Assembly (NCBI RefSeq): GCF_900167205.1
Contig: NZ_FUWW01000007.1
Coordinates: 27,497 to 91,496, forward strand
Origin: Eubacterium coprostanoligenes
GTDB taxonomy: Bacteria > Bacillota > Clostridia > Oscillospirales > Acutalibacteraceae
DNA: 64,000 nucleotides
Direction: 5' to 3'
In this document: piece after piece, positions 29,867 through 38,312 of the stretch
How the letters are laid out: every line of letters starts with the position of its first letter
Numbering within the stretch: position 1 is the stretch's first letter
Program-made: the position numbers and the translations under genes
The notes under the pieces: model-generated
Told to the model about the DNA's origin: nothing
The model's database searches: none
Seen by the model: only the letters and a program-made list of their open reading frames with translations

Positions 29867-30324
29867 TTCATTATTATTACGGCTACGGCAAGGGCAAAAC
29901 CTGTTCGGCTGTCGGTGCGTCAATGCGTGCCCACGGTGCAGGAATGAGCGTTTTGCTTGTTCAGTTTTTTAAAAATGACAGTAGCAGTGAACTTTCGGTT
30001 TTGCCGTTTGAGGTTTATCCGTCACCGCATAATTTGGGCTTTAACCCCGGTGACGAATATCAATCGTGGGTTGACGAAGCGGTGGAGTATATCAAAAAAT
30101 CAACGGCAGATGTGATCGTGCTTGACGAATTTTCGGACTTGATTCCAAAATTTTTGAGCGTTGATGATATGAAAACTCTGTTTTCAAACGATAGGGAATA
30201 TATTGTAACAGGTCACAACAAGGTTGATGAACTTTGCGAACTTGCCGATTATGTGACATTTTTTCAAAAAGAAAAGCACCCTTACGACAGCGGAGTTTCC
30301 GCAAGACGAGGTATAGAATATTAG
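29863..30324 (+). CDS. CobA/CobO-like corrinoid adenosyltransferase family ATPase
   Basis: This is a P-loop protein of the cob(I)yrinic acid a,c-diamide adenosyltransferase family, which adds the 5'-deoxyadenosyl group to corrinoids. The start MIHYYYGYGKGKTCSAVGAS carries the family P-loop (GYGKGKT, usually GNGKGKT), followed by SVLLVQFFK and the ADVIVLDEF Walker-B-like strand. At 153 residues it is shorter than typical CobA (about 170-200) and lacks the standard C-terminal end, so activity is likely but not certain. It overlaps mreB by 4 bp and is followed by a full ECF transporter, which suggests uptake and adenosylation of B12-type compounds. Confidence 0.8.
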   Translation: MIHYYYGYGKGKTCSAVGASMRAHGAGMSVLLVQFFKNDSSSELSVLPFEVYPSPHNLGFNPGDEYQSWVDEAVEYIKKSTADVIVLDEFSDLIPKFLSVDDMKTLFSNDREYIVTGHNKVDELCELADYVTFFQKEKHPYDSGVSARRGIEY

Positions 30325-30336
30325 AGAGGATTATAT

Positions 30337-31194
30337 ATGGACAGATTCAGCAAATTACATCCGATATTTCATTTTTTGTATTTTATCGGAATGTTTGTAC
30401 TGATTGTGTCGGTATATAACCCTTTTTTTATTTTGGTGTCGCTCCTCGGTGCATTGCTTTATGAAGTGAAAAGCAGGGGAAAGGAAGTGTTGTCATCACT
30501 CAAATTTTCCGTGGTGATGATATGGGTTATCGGGTTGTTCAATATGCTCTTTGCACATTACGGAATGACGGTGCTGTTCAAAATCGGCGACACCGAATTT
30601 ACACTTGAAGCGCTGTTCTACGGCTTGAATCAAGGCTTTGTTGTGACGGCAATGGTGCTGTGGTTTGGCATATTCGGGCGAGTGGTTGACAGCGAAAAAG
30701 TGATTTATGCCTTTAGGTTTGCACCTAAAACCGCTCTTCTCTTTTCTATGGTGCTTGGTTTTATTCCGAGATTTACCAAAAAATTGAAAGATATTGAAAC
30801 GGCTTCAATGGCACTCAACGGCGGAAAAAAGCCGAAAAATAAAATGAAATCGGCACTCAACAATTTGTCTGCTCTTGTGACTTACAGTCTTGAAAGCAGT
30901 ATTGTAACAGCCGATTCTATGACCGCAAGGGGATATAATCCAAAAGCGGTTAGGTATTCTCGATATAAATTCAAGGCGATTGACGGGGTGATGATTGCTC
31001 TGTCCTTGGTTGCTTTGGTATATGTGATTTGTGCAAAAGCAGGCGGAAAAATCACATTTATTTTTGACCCGAGGATTTATTCAAAATCCTTTGATGCGGT
31101 GGCGTTTGTGCTGTTTTTGTTGCTGTCGCTGTTGCCTGTAATTATTGATTTGACGGAGGAGATTTTATGGAAAATATCATATGCGAAAAATTGA
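30337..31194 (+). CDS. ECF transporter T component (EcfT/CbiQ family)
   Basis: EcfT is the membrane scaffold that couples the two ATPases to the substrate-binding S component of energy-coupling-factor vitamin transporters. Several membrane segments flank a long cytoplasmic region with the two coupling motifs: TASMALNGG and DSMTARGYN (the Ala-Arg-Gly signature). Length is 285. It starts after GAGAGGATT and its end overlaps the ATPase gene by 28 bp. A full local set (T, A-A', S) means this is a group I, dedicated transporter rather than one sharing a module. Confidence 0.88.
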   Translation: MDRFSKLHPIFHFLYFIGMFVLIVSVYNPFFILVSLLGALLYEVKSRGKEVLSSLKFSVVMIWVIGLFNMLFAHYGMTVLFKIGDTEFTLEALFYGLNQGFVVTAMVLWFGIFGRVVDSEKVIYAFRFAPKTALLFSMVLGFIPRFTKKLKDIETASMALNGGKKPKNKMKSALNNLSALVTYSLESSIVTADSMTARGYNPKAVRYSRYKFKAIDGVMIALSLVALVYVICAKAGGKITFIFDPRIYSKSFDAVAFVLFLLLSLLPVIIDLTEEILWKISYAKN

Positions 31195-32654
31195 GTTTTT
31201 CTTATCCGACAAGCTCTGCCTCCGTGCTTAAAGATGTCAGTTTCAGCGTTTCGGGTGGCGAACTGTGCCTTGTTTTGGGTTGTTCGGGTGCAGGCAAATC
31301 AACTTTGCTAAAATTGATGAAAAAAGAAATTGCACCAAACGGCACTCTGACAGGGTGTATAAAAATCAACGGCAGTGTTGGTTATGTTGCACAAAATGTT
31401 GAGGAAAATATTGTCACCGACAAGGTGAGGAGCGAGCTGTCTTTTGGCCTTACAAATATGGGGATGAACAGGAGTTCAATTGAACTTTTGGTTGCTGAAA
31501 CAGCAAGCTACTTTAATCTTTCGGACAAACTTGACAATGATATTTCAACCCTTTCGGGTGGTGAAAAACAGCTTTTGAATCTCGCTTCCGTGATGATTAT
31601 GAAGCCTGATGTTTTGGTGCTTGATGAACCGACCTGTCAGCTTGACCCGGTATCGGCTCAACGGTTTGTTGCAGTGGTCAGAAAACTCAACCGTGATTTT
31701 GGCACAACTGTGGTGATTTCCGAGCACCTTACAGAAGAACTTTTTCCGTGTGCCGACAGCGTTCTTGTTATAGAAAACGGCAAGGCAGTTTTGAAGGATA
31801 CACCTCAAAAAACAGTCGAGTATATGAAGAAAAACCATTCTCCGCTTTTGGGCGAACTTCCGTTGTTTATGAGATTGTTTGACGGTGCTGATACGGTTTT
31901 TAAGTGCAGGGAATTGCTCAAAGAAAAGAATTTGCCACCGCTTTCATCCGAAAATGATGACACTTCGGTTGATATGAAATTGAAAAACATTTCGTTTGCC
32001 TACACCAAAAATATTGATGTGCTTAAAGGTCTGGATTTAAAACTGTATCGTGGCAAAATCAATGTGCTTTTGGGTGCAAATTCCGGCGGAAAATCAACTG
32101 TGCTCAAGGTTATGGCAAATGTTTTGAAACCGCATCACGGCAAAGTCAAAACGGAACGAACTGTGTCTATGCTTTGCCAAAATCCTCTTGATTTGTTCAC
32201 CAAGGATCGTTGCGGTGATGAGGTCGAATTTGGAAGAATTACCGACTTTTTGCAGATTGATGATATAAAAGAGCAACATCCTTATGACATTTCGGGCGGT
32301 CAGGCACAAAGGCTTGCGCTTGCCAAGGTTTTGCAAAAAAATGCCGACATCATCTTGCTTGATGAACCGACAAAGGCGCTTGATTATGAACTGAAGGTCA
32401 AACTTGCAGATGTGCTGTACCGTCTTTGTGACGAGGATAAAACCGTTGTTATTGCAACTCACGATATAGATTTTGCAGGCGAATACGGCGACTATATCTC
32501 GTTTTTGTCAAAGGGCGAAATTGTCACAACTATGCCAAGACGAGAGTTTTTCACTTCGCTGAATTTTTACACAACCTGCACCGCAAAAATAACAAACGGC
32601 ATTGCGCTTGGCTATGTCGGTGAGCAGGATTTGAATGACGGGGGAATGATATGA
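31167..32654 (+). CDS. ECF transporter ATPase, two fused ABC domains
   Basis: Two ABC ATPase domains on one chain of 495 residues power the ECF transporter. Domain one: Walker A GCSGAGKSTLL, signature LSGGEKQLLN, Walker B VLVLDEP. Domain two: Walker A GANSGGKSTVL, signature ISGGQAQRLALAK, Walker B IILLDEPTKALD. In most ECF systems these are two genes (ecfA1, ecfA2); the fused form is less common but known. The site GGAGGAG precedes ATG 31167. The gene overlaps ecfT and, by 4 bp, the S component. Confidence 0.9.
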   Translation: MENIICEKLSFSYPTSSASVLKDVSFSVSGGELCLVLGCSGAGKSTLLKLMKKEIAPNGTLTGCIKINGSVGYVAQNVEENIVTDKVRSELSFGLTNMGMNRSSIELLVAETASYFNLSDKLDNDISTLSGGEKQLLNLASVMIMKPDVLVLDEPTCQLDPVSAQRFVAVVRKLNRDFGTTVVISEHLTEELFPCADSVLVIENGKAVLKDTPQKTVEYMKKNHSPLLGELPLFMRLFDGADTVFKCRELLKEKNLPPLSSENDDTSVDMKLKNISFAYTKNIDVLKGLDLKLYRGKINVLLGANSGGKSTVLKVMANVLKPHHGKVKTERTVSMLCQNPLDLFTKDRCGDEVEFGRITDFLQIDDIKEQHPYDISGGQAQRLALAKVLQKNADIILLDEPTKALDYELKVKLADVLYRLCDEDKTVVIATHDIDFAGEYGDYISFLSKGEIVTTMPRREFFTSLNFYTTCTAKITNGIALGYVGEQDLNDGGMI

Positions 32655-33334
32655 AAAAAGCGTTTTTGTACATCACCGTTGCACTCAGCCTTGCTTTTAT
32701 TGTGTTGTGGCAGTTTTTGTTTGCCGACAGCGTGAATTATTACATCGTGTCGGTTGTGATTTTGATTGCGTCAATGCTTCCGTTTTTTGTTTCGTATGAG
32801 CAAAAAAAGGTCACCGCAAGAGATATAACTCTCACGGCAACCTTGATTGCCCTTGCGGTTGTCAGCCGTGCGGCATTTTATCTTGTTCCGCAGGTCAAAC
32901 CGATTGCGGCAGTTGTCATTGTCTCTGCCGTTTGCCTTGGCGCTCACAAGGGATATATTGTCGGTGCGTTTTCCGCCTTTGTGTCAAATTTCATTTTTGG
33001 GCAGGGAATGTGGACCCCGTTTCAAATGGTGGCACTCGGAACTGTCGGTTTGCTTGCAGGCTTGATTTTTCGGTGGCTCAAGGTCAACCGATATACGCTT
33101 TCGATTGTCGGCTTTGTGCTTGCAACGGTTGTTTACGGCGCAATTGTTGATATGTCAACCGTGCTTTCGGCTTACGGAAATAATGTCACGCTCAAAGGCG
33201 CACTTTCAATTTATGCAAGCGGTGCGGTGTTTAGCCTTGTTTTCGGTGGGGCAACTGCGGTGTTCCTCTTTCTTTTCGGTATGCCGTTCATCACCAAAAT
33301 TGAACGAATAAGCAAAAAATACGGTCTTAATTAA
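32651..33334 (+). CDS. ECF transporter S component, probably for cobalamin or a precursor
   Basis: The S component binds the substrate in the membrane. It has about six hydrophobic helices, an RDITLTATLIALAVVSRAAF region at the start of the S-fold, and GYIVGAFSAFVSNFIFGQG-like Gly/Ala-rich helices that contact EcfT. Helix count, length (227) and the first two extra N-terminal helices fit the CbrT-like group of B12 transporters. Substrate is inferred mainly from the adenosyltransferase-like gene at the head of the transporter block; no riboswitch supports it. The ATG overlaps the ATPase stop. A terminator follows. Confidence 0.8.
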   Translation: MKKAFLYITVALSLAFIVLWQFLFADSVNYYIVSVVILIASMLPFFVSYEQKKVTARDITLTATLIALAVVSRAAFYLVPQVKPIAAVVIVSAVCLGAHKGYIVGAFSAFVSNFIFGQGMWTPFQMVALGTVGLLAGLIFRWLKVNRYTLSIVGFVLATVVYGAIVDMSTVLSAYGNNVTLKGALSIYASGAVFSLVFGGATAVFLFLFGMPFITKIERISKKYGLN

Positions 33335-33337
33335 AAT

Positions 33338-33373
33338 GAGCCTGAACAATTTCTGTTCAAGCTCGTTTTTTTA
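33338..33373. terminator. Terminator between convergent ECF operon and lipoprotein gene
   Basis: GAGC-C-TGAACA and TGTTCA-A-GCTC form a stem with one internal mismatch, followed by a T-run on the plus strand. Upstream A bases make it usable in reverse. Confidence 0.75.
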
Positions 33374-33817
33374 TTTGTTTTCCTTTTTAGTTGTTGTAAT
33401 CAGTTCTAATTTGCTGTATGCGTCACCGCTCTTTTTGAGCACTTCGTCACCGTTGAACGAAATGAAGTATTCGCCCTTGGTGTCAAAGGTGTATGTTACC
33501 TGACCGTCGTTGCCTTTTTGTTCGTTCTTTATTGCGGCAATAATTTTGATGTACTTCTTTCCGTCGATTTCTTCACCGTCAGATGCCACCATAAATGAGC
33601 AGGCTTTTTTCTCCTCGTCAGTCAATCCGAGCTGTTTGCTTGAATAACTTTCAATATAGTTGATTGCGTCTGCGTCTTTGATTTTTGCTTTTTCCGTTAC
33701 AATAACAGATTCTTCTTTTGTTGTGTCTTGCTTTGAGCAAGCGGTGAATGTGAGCAGACTGCAAATTGTGAAAGCACCAAGAATGATTGCCACGGCTTTT
33801 TGGATTTTCTTATTCAT
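33371..33817 (-). CDS. Small lipoprotein of unknown function
   Basis: A lipoprotein signal with lipobox FTAC leads a mature domain of about 115 residues, rich in Lys and acidic residues with alternating beta-like segments (YIKIIAAIKNE, VTYTFDTKGEYFISFNGDE). I do not recognise the domain. It ends in a Lys-rich tail. Its start lies 8 bp inside the end of the DUF523 gene, so both are translated from one transcript; the shared role, if any, is unknown. It reads toward the terminator shared with the ECF operon. Confidence 0.75.
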   Translation of the reverse strand: MNKKIQKAVAIILGAFTICSLLTFTACSKQDTTKEESVIVTEKAKIKDADAINYIESYSSKQLGLTDEEKKACSFMVASDGEEIDGKKYIKIIAAIKNEQKGNDGQVTYTFDTKGEYFISFNGDEVLKKSGDAYSKLELITTTKKENK

Positions 33818-34256
33818 ATAGATACCTCAATTTTTTGATTTGGCTTTCGCCGAATATCTGTATTTCGTTGTTAAAAAGCAATTGTGCGGTTATCCCGTTT
33901 CCGTCAATTTTGTTGCCGGAAAATGTGCCGTCGTAGATTTTGCCGAAACCGCACGACGGAGAATTCTCTTTCAGCACGGCACACGGAGCGTTTGTTTCTT
34001 TTGCAATGTACAGCGTTTGCTCTGCGCCCGACATAAAGGCATCGGTCACATCTTCGCCGTCTTTTGCGTAAACTCTGCCACCCTTGATTTCACTCGGCAA
34101 TCTCGGAATTGTCAAGCCTCCGAAACATTCGGGACAAACGGGAATCAGCTCAAAACTGTCCGCCAATGCTATTACTTCATCGTTTTTGTTGTTTCCGCCA
34201 CTGTATTTGCAATTTTCACCAAGCAGGCAGGCGGATACAAGAATTTTTGTTTTCAT
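33810..34256 (-). CDS. DUF523 family protein
   Basis: This is a small cytoplasmic protein of DUF523, a family with conserved cysteines that suggest metal or Fe-S binding but have no settled role. The signature order is visible: KILVSACLLGENCKYSGG, then IPVCPECFGGLTIPR, and finally VLKENSPSCGFG-IYDG. Length 148 fits the one-domain form. It is the first gene of a two-gene minus-strand unit with the small lipoprotein. The 120-bp gap to the next gene contains only AT-rich promoter-like sequence. Confidence 0.88.
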   Translation of the reverse strand: MKTKILVSACLLGENCKYSGGNNKNDEVIALADSFELIPVCPECFGGLTIPRLPSEIKGGRVYAKDGEDVTDAFMSGAEQTLYIAKETNAPCAVLKENSPSCGFGKIYDGTFSGNKIDGNGITAQLLFNNEIQIFGESQIKKLRYLYE

Positions 34257-34379
34257 AAATTCACCAACTAAAATTTATTGTAGTAATTATAACATAAATG
34301 TTTGACTTATGCTATAGCAATATGTTATTTTATATTTATGGACAGGTTAATATTTTTTGCGGATAAAAGGGGAATTATT

Positions 34380-35855
34380 ATGGAAGCAAAAATGTATGTT
34401 CCTAAAAAGGAATGGCTTGCCTACTGTGTGGGCGCACTCGGTCAAGGTATGGTGTATGCGATTATGAGCTCATACATCTCTGACTTTTACCTTAATGTAT
34501 TAAAAGTTACTCCGATTTTTGTGTTGCTTTTGATGTTTATTGCAAGAATTTGGGATGCCATCAACGACCCAATTATGGGATATATCGTTGACCGCAACAG
34601 TTTCAAAAACGGCAAAATGCGTCCGTATCTTTTATACACTCCTATTCCTGTTGCTATTCTTACAATGCTTCTTTTCTATGCGCCGAATTTGGCGGATAGT
34701 CAAAAGATGATTTATGCCGCAATTACTTATGTTGCGTGGGGTATGATTTATACCAGCAGTGATGTTCCGTTTTGGAGCCTGCCTAACGCCCTCACGCCTA
34801 ATGCGGATGAGCGTGGCTCGATTATTTCAAAGGCAAGAACCTTCAATGGTATCGGCTCTGCAGTGCCAATGGGTTTGTTTATGATTTTGGGCTTTATTTT
34901 GCCAAAATTCAACCTTTCGGGCACGGAACTTGAAAAAACAAAGTATGTTGTTATGGCTCTTATTTGCTCAATTATCGGCAATATTCTGTTTGTAAGAGTT
35001 TACTTTAAAACAAAAGAGCGTGTAAATATTCCTGTTCCGGAAAAAAAGAATAAAAATCAGCCGAACGCTCTCAAACTCATTTTCACTTGCAAACCGCTTA
35101 TGCTCACAGCACTTATGGGTGTTTTGTCTGCCGCAAGATATATGTTCCAAGCAGGTGCTGTCCATGTTGCAAGATATTCTTTCTATATCGGCAAGGATTT
35201 GTCCGGTCTTTCGGGTGCAGAACTTGAAAGTGCACTTCAGGCAAATATTTCAAAGGTGTCAACTGTTATGGCTGCCGCTTCGGCAATTGGTATGTTTGGC
35301 GCTATGATTGCCGTAACTCCGCTTATTAAGAAATTCAACTACAAGCAGATTGTTATTGTGTCTGCGCTTCTCGGTGCAACTTCGTCACTTGCCATGTGGT
35401 TTATCGGCTATGAGCATTTCTGGGCGTGTGTTCCGCTTCTTGTAATCAGTGCAATTCCTTGCGGAACAATCAATGTTTGTGCGTTTGCAATGGTTGGTGA
35501 CTGCCTTGATTATATGGAGCTTAAAACAGGCGTTCGTCTTACAGGTATGGGCTCGGCTATTCAGAGTTTTGTTACAAAGTTCGGAAACGCTATTGCAACC
35601 TCGTTCATCATCTTGATGTACATTATTGCAGACCTTGATGTTTCGAGCATTTCTGCATCAATTACCGCAAATCCGCTTGAAATGACCCACGGTGTTCGCA
35701 ACGGCATTTTCAGCATCATTTCAATCATTCCGGCTGTTTCACTTTTCATTTGCATAATTCCGATGCTCTTCTATAACATTACAGGTGAGTACCGTGAAAA
35801 TATGGAAAAGCAACTTGCAGAGCAAAGAAAACGCAGAGGTATTGAAATTGATTAA
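34380..35855 (+). CDS. GPH-family sugar:cation symporter (MFS)
   Basis: This is a twelve-helix transporter of the glycoside-pentoside-hexuronide:cation symporter family (MelB/XynP/UidB class), taking up sugars or glycosides with Na+ or H+. The diagnostic block after helix 2, ARIWDAINDPIMGYIVDR, is present, as is a long central loop with KNKNQPNALKLIFTCKPLM. I choose ATG 34380 because AAAGGGGAA lies just before it; the frame opens earlier at 34302 without a ribosome site. No glycosidase is directly adjacent, although a small fucosidase-like remnant lies 1.4 kb downstream. Substrate is unknown. Confidence 0.88.
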   Translation: MEAKMYVPKKEWLAYCVGALGQGMVYAIMSSYISDFYLNVLKVTPIFVLLLMFIARIWDAINDPIMGYIVDRNSFKNGKMRPYLLYTPIPVAILTMLLFYAPNLADSQKMIYAAITYVAWGMIYTSSDVPFWSLPNALTPNADERGSIISKARTFNGIGSAVPMGLFMILGFILPKFNLSGTELEKTKYVVMALICSIIGNILFVRVYFKTKERVNIPVPEKKNKNQPNALKLIFTCKPLMLTALMGVLSAARYMFQAGAVHVARYSFYIGKDLSGLSGAELESALQANISKVSTVMAAASAIGMFGAMIAVTPLIKKFNYKQIVIVSALLGATSSLAMWFIGYEHFWACVPLLVISAIPCGTINVCAFAMVGDCLDYMELKTGVRLTGMGSAIQSFVTKFGNAIATSFIILMYIIADLDVSSISASITANPLEMTHGVRNGIFSIISIIPAVSLFICIIPMLFYNITGEYRENMEKQLAEQRKRRGIEID

Positions 35856-35883
35856 TTTATTTGGATAAAATTAACATTTGCTA

Positions 35884-35912
35884 TTGCAATTTTGAAAGTT
35901 TTTTTGTAGAAT
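35884..35912 (+). promoter_or_regulatory. Promoter of second alcohol dehydrogenase
   Basis: TTGCAA, 17-bp spacer, TAGAAT, 31 bp before the start codon. Confidence 0.65.
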
Positions 35913-35943
35913 ATAATTGATATTTTTATAAGGAGGAAAAGAA

Positions 35944-37155
35944 ATGATCTGGACTTTAAAGAAAATTTGGTACAGAATTTACCAAAATGTATTTAAGGTT
36001 GCTATGTGCTTTATGGATTGGTCCGAACCGGAACTTCTTGAAGGCGCAGGCTCTGTTCTCAGATTGCCTGAATTCATCAAGAACAAAGGTATCAACAAGG
36101 TTCTTGTTGTAACTGATAAGGGTCTTATGGGACTTCATCTTCTTGATCCGCTTTTTGCAAAGCTTGAAGAAGTCGGCGTTGATTATGTCGTTTATGACGG
36201 CGTTCAGCCAAACCCAACAATCCCTAACATTGAGGACTGCAAGGATATGTATATCCAAAACGGTTGCCAAGGCATTATCGCATTCGGCGGCGGTTCATCA
36301 ATGGACTGTGCAAAGGCTGCCGGTGCAAGAGTTGTAAAGCCTAATCAATCTGTTAGAGATATGCGTGGCCAGCTTAAAGTACATAAAAAGCTTCCACCAT
36401 TTTTCGCAGTACCTACTACTGCAGGTACAGGCTCAGAAACAACAGTTGCTGCTGTTGTAACCGATCCCGAAACTCATGAGAAAAACGCTATCAATGATAC
36501 TTGCCTTCGTCCTAAGTATGCTGTGCTTGACCCGGAACTTACCGTAGGTCTGCCACCACACATCACTTCGACAACAGGTATGGATGCAATGACTCATGCT
36601 GTTGAGGCATATATCGGCCACAGCAACACAAAGGAAACTATCAGAGAGGCAGAGATTGCTACCAAGCTTATTCATGAAAATCTTGAAAAGGCTTACAATG
36701 ACGGTAAGGACCTCGAAGCAAGAGGAAATATGCTCAAGGGTTCTTATTATGCAGGTCGTGCTTTTACTCACGCTTATGTTGGTTATGTTCACGCTATTGC
36801 ACACAACCTCGGCGGTTTGTACGGCACACCTCACGGTTTGGCAAACGCTGTTATCTTGCCTTATGTTCTTGATTATTATGGAGAAACTGCGTATCCGCAG
36901 CTTGCAAAGCTTGCAGATATTATCGGAATCACAACTCCGTCAATGTCAGTGGAGGAAAAGGGCAAGGCATTTATTGCCGAAATCCGCAGAATGAATGCTG
37001 CTATGAATATCCCTGAAAAGTTCGATATGATTAAGGAGGAGGATATGCCTACTCTCGTTAAGCGTGCACTTAAGGAAGGTAATCCACTTTATCCTGTTCC
37101 AAAGATTATGGACGCAAAGGATTGCGAAGCTGTTATTCGTAGCTTTATGGCATAA
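35944..37155 (+). CDS. Iron-containing alcohol dehydrogenase, second copy
   Basis: A second Fe-ADH, distinct from the one at 3.8 kb. It has an N-terminal extension (MIWTLKKIWYRIYQNVFKV) before MDWSEPELLEGAGS, a feature of a clostridial subgroup. The NAD(P) loop FGGGSSMD, the PTTAGTGSETT block and the metal ligands in MTHAVEAYIG, GYVHAIAHNLGG and GTPHGLANA are all intact. Length is 403. The site AAGGAGG precedes the ATG and codon use is that of a well expressed gene. It has its own promoter and terminator, so it is monocistronic. It likely disposes of reducing power by reducing an aldehyde in fermentation; the exact substrate is not known. Confidence 0.9.
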   Translation: MIWTLKKIWYRIYQNVFKVAMCFMDWSEPELLEGAGSVLRLPEFIKNKGINKVLVVTDKGLMGLHLLDPLFAKLEEVGVDYVVYDGVQPNPTIPNIEDCKDMYIQNGCQGIIAFGGGSSMDCAKAAGARVVKPNQSVRDMRGQLKVHKKLPPFFAVPTTAGTGSETTVAAVVTDPETHEKNAINDTCLRPKYAVLDPELTVGLPPHITSTTGMDAMTHAVEAYIGHSNTKETIREAEIATKLIHENLEKAYNDGKDLEARGNMLKGSYYAGRAFTHAYVGYVHAIAHNLGGLYGTPHGLANAVILPYVLDYYGETAYPQLAKLADIIGITTPSMSVEEKGKAFIAEIRRMNAAMNIPEKFDMIKEEDMPTLVKRALKEGNPLYPVPKIMDAKDCEAVIRSFMA

Positions 37156-37176
37156 TCGCTTTAAATAAAAATCAAT

Positions 37177-37208
37177 AAGCCGTGGTTAATTCCGCGGCTT
37201 GTTTTTTT
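37177..37208 (+). terminator. Terminator of second alcohol dehydrogenase
   Basis: AAGCCGTGG/CCGCGGCTT (one G-U pair), loop TTAATT, then G and seven T. Confidence 0.9.
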
Positions 37209-37219
37209 AGGAGATAATG

Positions 37220-37294
37220 ATGACTCAAAAAGATTGTTTGCTTCAAATTGATTCTGTTATTGCAAACGGAAAATTCAATGCCGCTTTGTTTTAA
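37220..37294 (+). pseudogene. Remnant of a glycosidase gene start (GH29-like N-terminus)
   Basis: A 24-codon reading frame, MTQKDCLLQIDSVIANGKFN plus four residues, follows a good ribosome site (AGGAGAT). Its pattern resembles the first residues of clostridial alpha-L-fucosidases, in which Q-x3-L-x-x-I-x2-VI-x-NG-x-F precedes the ADW segment; here the sequence breaks off at that point. This recognition rests on memory of the family and is tentative. It could equally be a small standalone peptide. Confidence 0.35.
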
Positions 37295-37329
37295 AATAGA
37301 ATTGTAGTAAATCAAAGTCAAATTCGTAT

Positions 37330-37358
37330 TTGACTATGGTTTGCAAATAGAATATAAT
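37330..37358 (+). promoter_or_regulatory. Strong promoter giving a leaderless RluA-family transcript
   Basis: TTGACT, exactly 17 bp, TATAAT. The start codon ATG at 37365 begins only 7 bases after the -10, at the expected transcription start. Confidence 0.8.
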
Positions 37359-37364
37359 ACACCT

Positions 37365-38312
37365 ATGAAAAGTGTAACAATAAATTCAAATGATGCGGGA
37401 CAGAGAGTGGACAAGTTTTTGCAAAAGCACTTTGCTTCACTTCCCAAATCAATGATGTTTAAGCAAATCAGAAAAAAGAATATCAAGGTTAATCGTAAGC
37501 GTTGCACACCCGAGCAGGTGCTGTGTGACGGTGATGTGATTGACCTTTATTTGCCCGATGATATGCTTGCGGAAAAGAAAAAACATTTTGATTTTCTTTC
37601 TGCTCCAAAGGAATTGTCAATTATCTATGAGGACGAAAATATTATTCTTATGGATAAAAAGCAGGGCGAGCTTTGCCATCCTGACGGCAAGGAATATGTC
37701 AACACCCTTGTTGCGTCTATGAAACGCTATTTGTACGACAAGGGCGAATATAAGCCTGATGAAGAAAACAGCTTCACTCCGTCACTTGCCAACAGAATTG
37801 ACCGAAACACAGGCGGTATTGTTATCGGCGCAAAGAACTATCAATCGCTCAAAATCCTCAATCAAAAGATTAAGGATAGGGAAATTGACAAACTTTATTT
37901 GACCGTTACAGAGGGTGTTTTTGATAAAAAAAGCGATGTTTTGGTTGGCTGGCTTACCAAGGATACCAAGAAAAATATGGTGAAAATCACAACAAAAGAA
38001 GTGCCTGACGGTAAACTGTGCAGAACGAAATACACCGTGCTTGACAGTTACAATGATTTGTCGCTTGTTGAGGTTGAACTGCTCACGGGCAGAACTCATC
38101 AAATCAGGGCACACCTTGCTTCAATCGGCCATCCTTTGCTCAATGACGGCAAATACGGTTCTCATCACGGCAGATTTAAGCAGGAACTTTATTCGTATAA
38201 GTTGAAGTTCAATTTCACTACCGATGCGGGAATTTTGGAATATCTCAACGGCAGAGAATTTGAATCGTCTGATTGTCCGATTTTGGAAAAATTCAGGAAA
38301 AGGGTTTATTGA
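37365..38312 (+). CDS. RluA-family pseudouridine synthase
   Basis: This enzyme converts specific uridines in rRNA (or tRNA) to pseudouridine. The N-terminal S4-like domain (QRVDKFLQKHFASLPKSMMF ... IKVNRKR) is followed by the catalytic domain with ANRIDRNTGGIVI, where the Asp is the nucleophile, and LLTGRTHQIRAHLASIGHPL. Length 315 is normal. I choose ATG 37365 (MKSVTINSND): upstream codons reach into the promoter and no ribosome site exists, which points to a leaderless mRNA. The next gene overlaps the stop (TGATG), so it is translated by coupling. RluC, RluD and related types cannot be told apart here. Confidence 0.9.
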   Translation: MKSVTINSNDAGQRVDKFLQKHFASLPKSMMFKQIRKKNIKVNRKRCTPEQVLCDGDVIDLYLPDDMLAEKKKHFDFLSAPKELSIIYEDENIILMDKKQGELCHPDGKEYVNTLVASMKRYLYDKGEYKPDEENSFTPSLANRIDRNTGGIVIGAKNYQSLKILNQKIKDREIDKLYLTVTEGVFDKKSDVLVGWLTKDTKKNMVKITTKEVPDGKLCRTKYTVLDSYNDLSLVEVELLTGRTHQIRAHLASIGHPLLNDGKYGSHHGRFKQELYSYKLKFNFTTDAGILEYLNGREFESSDCPILEKFRKRVY

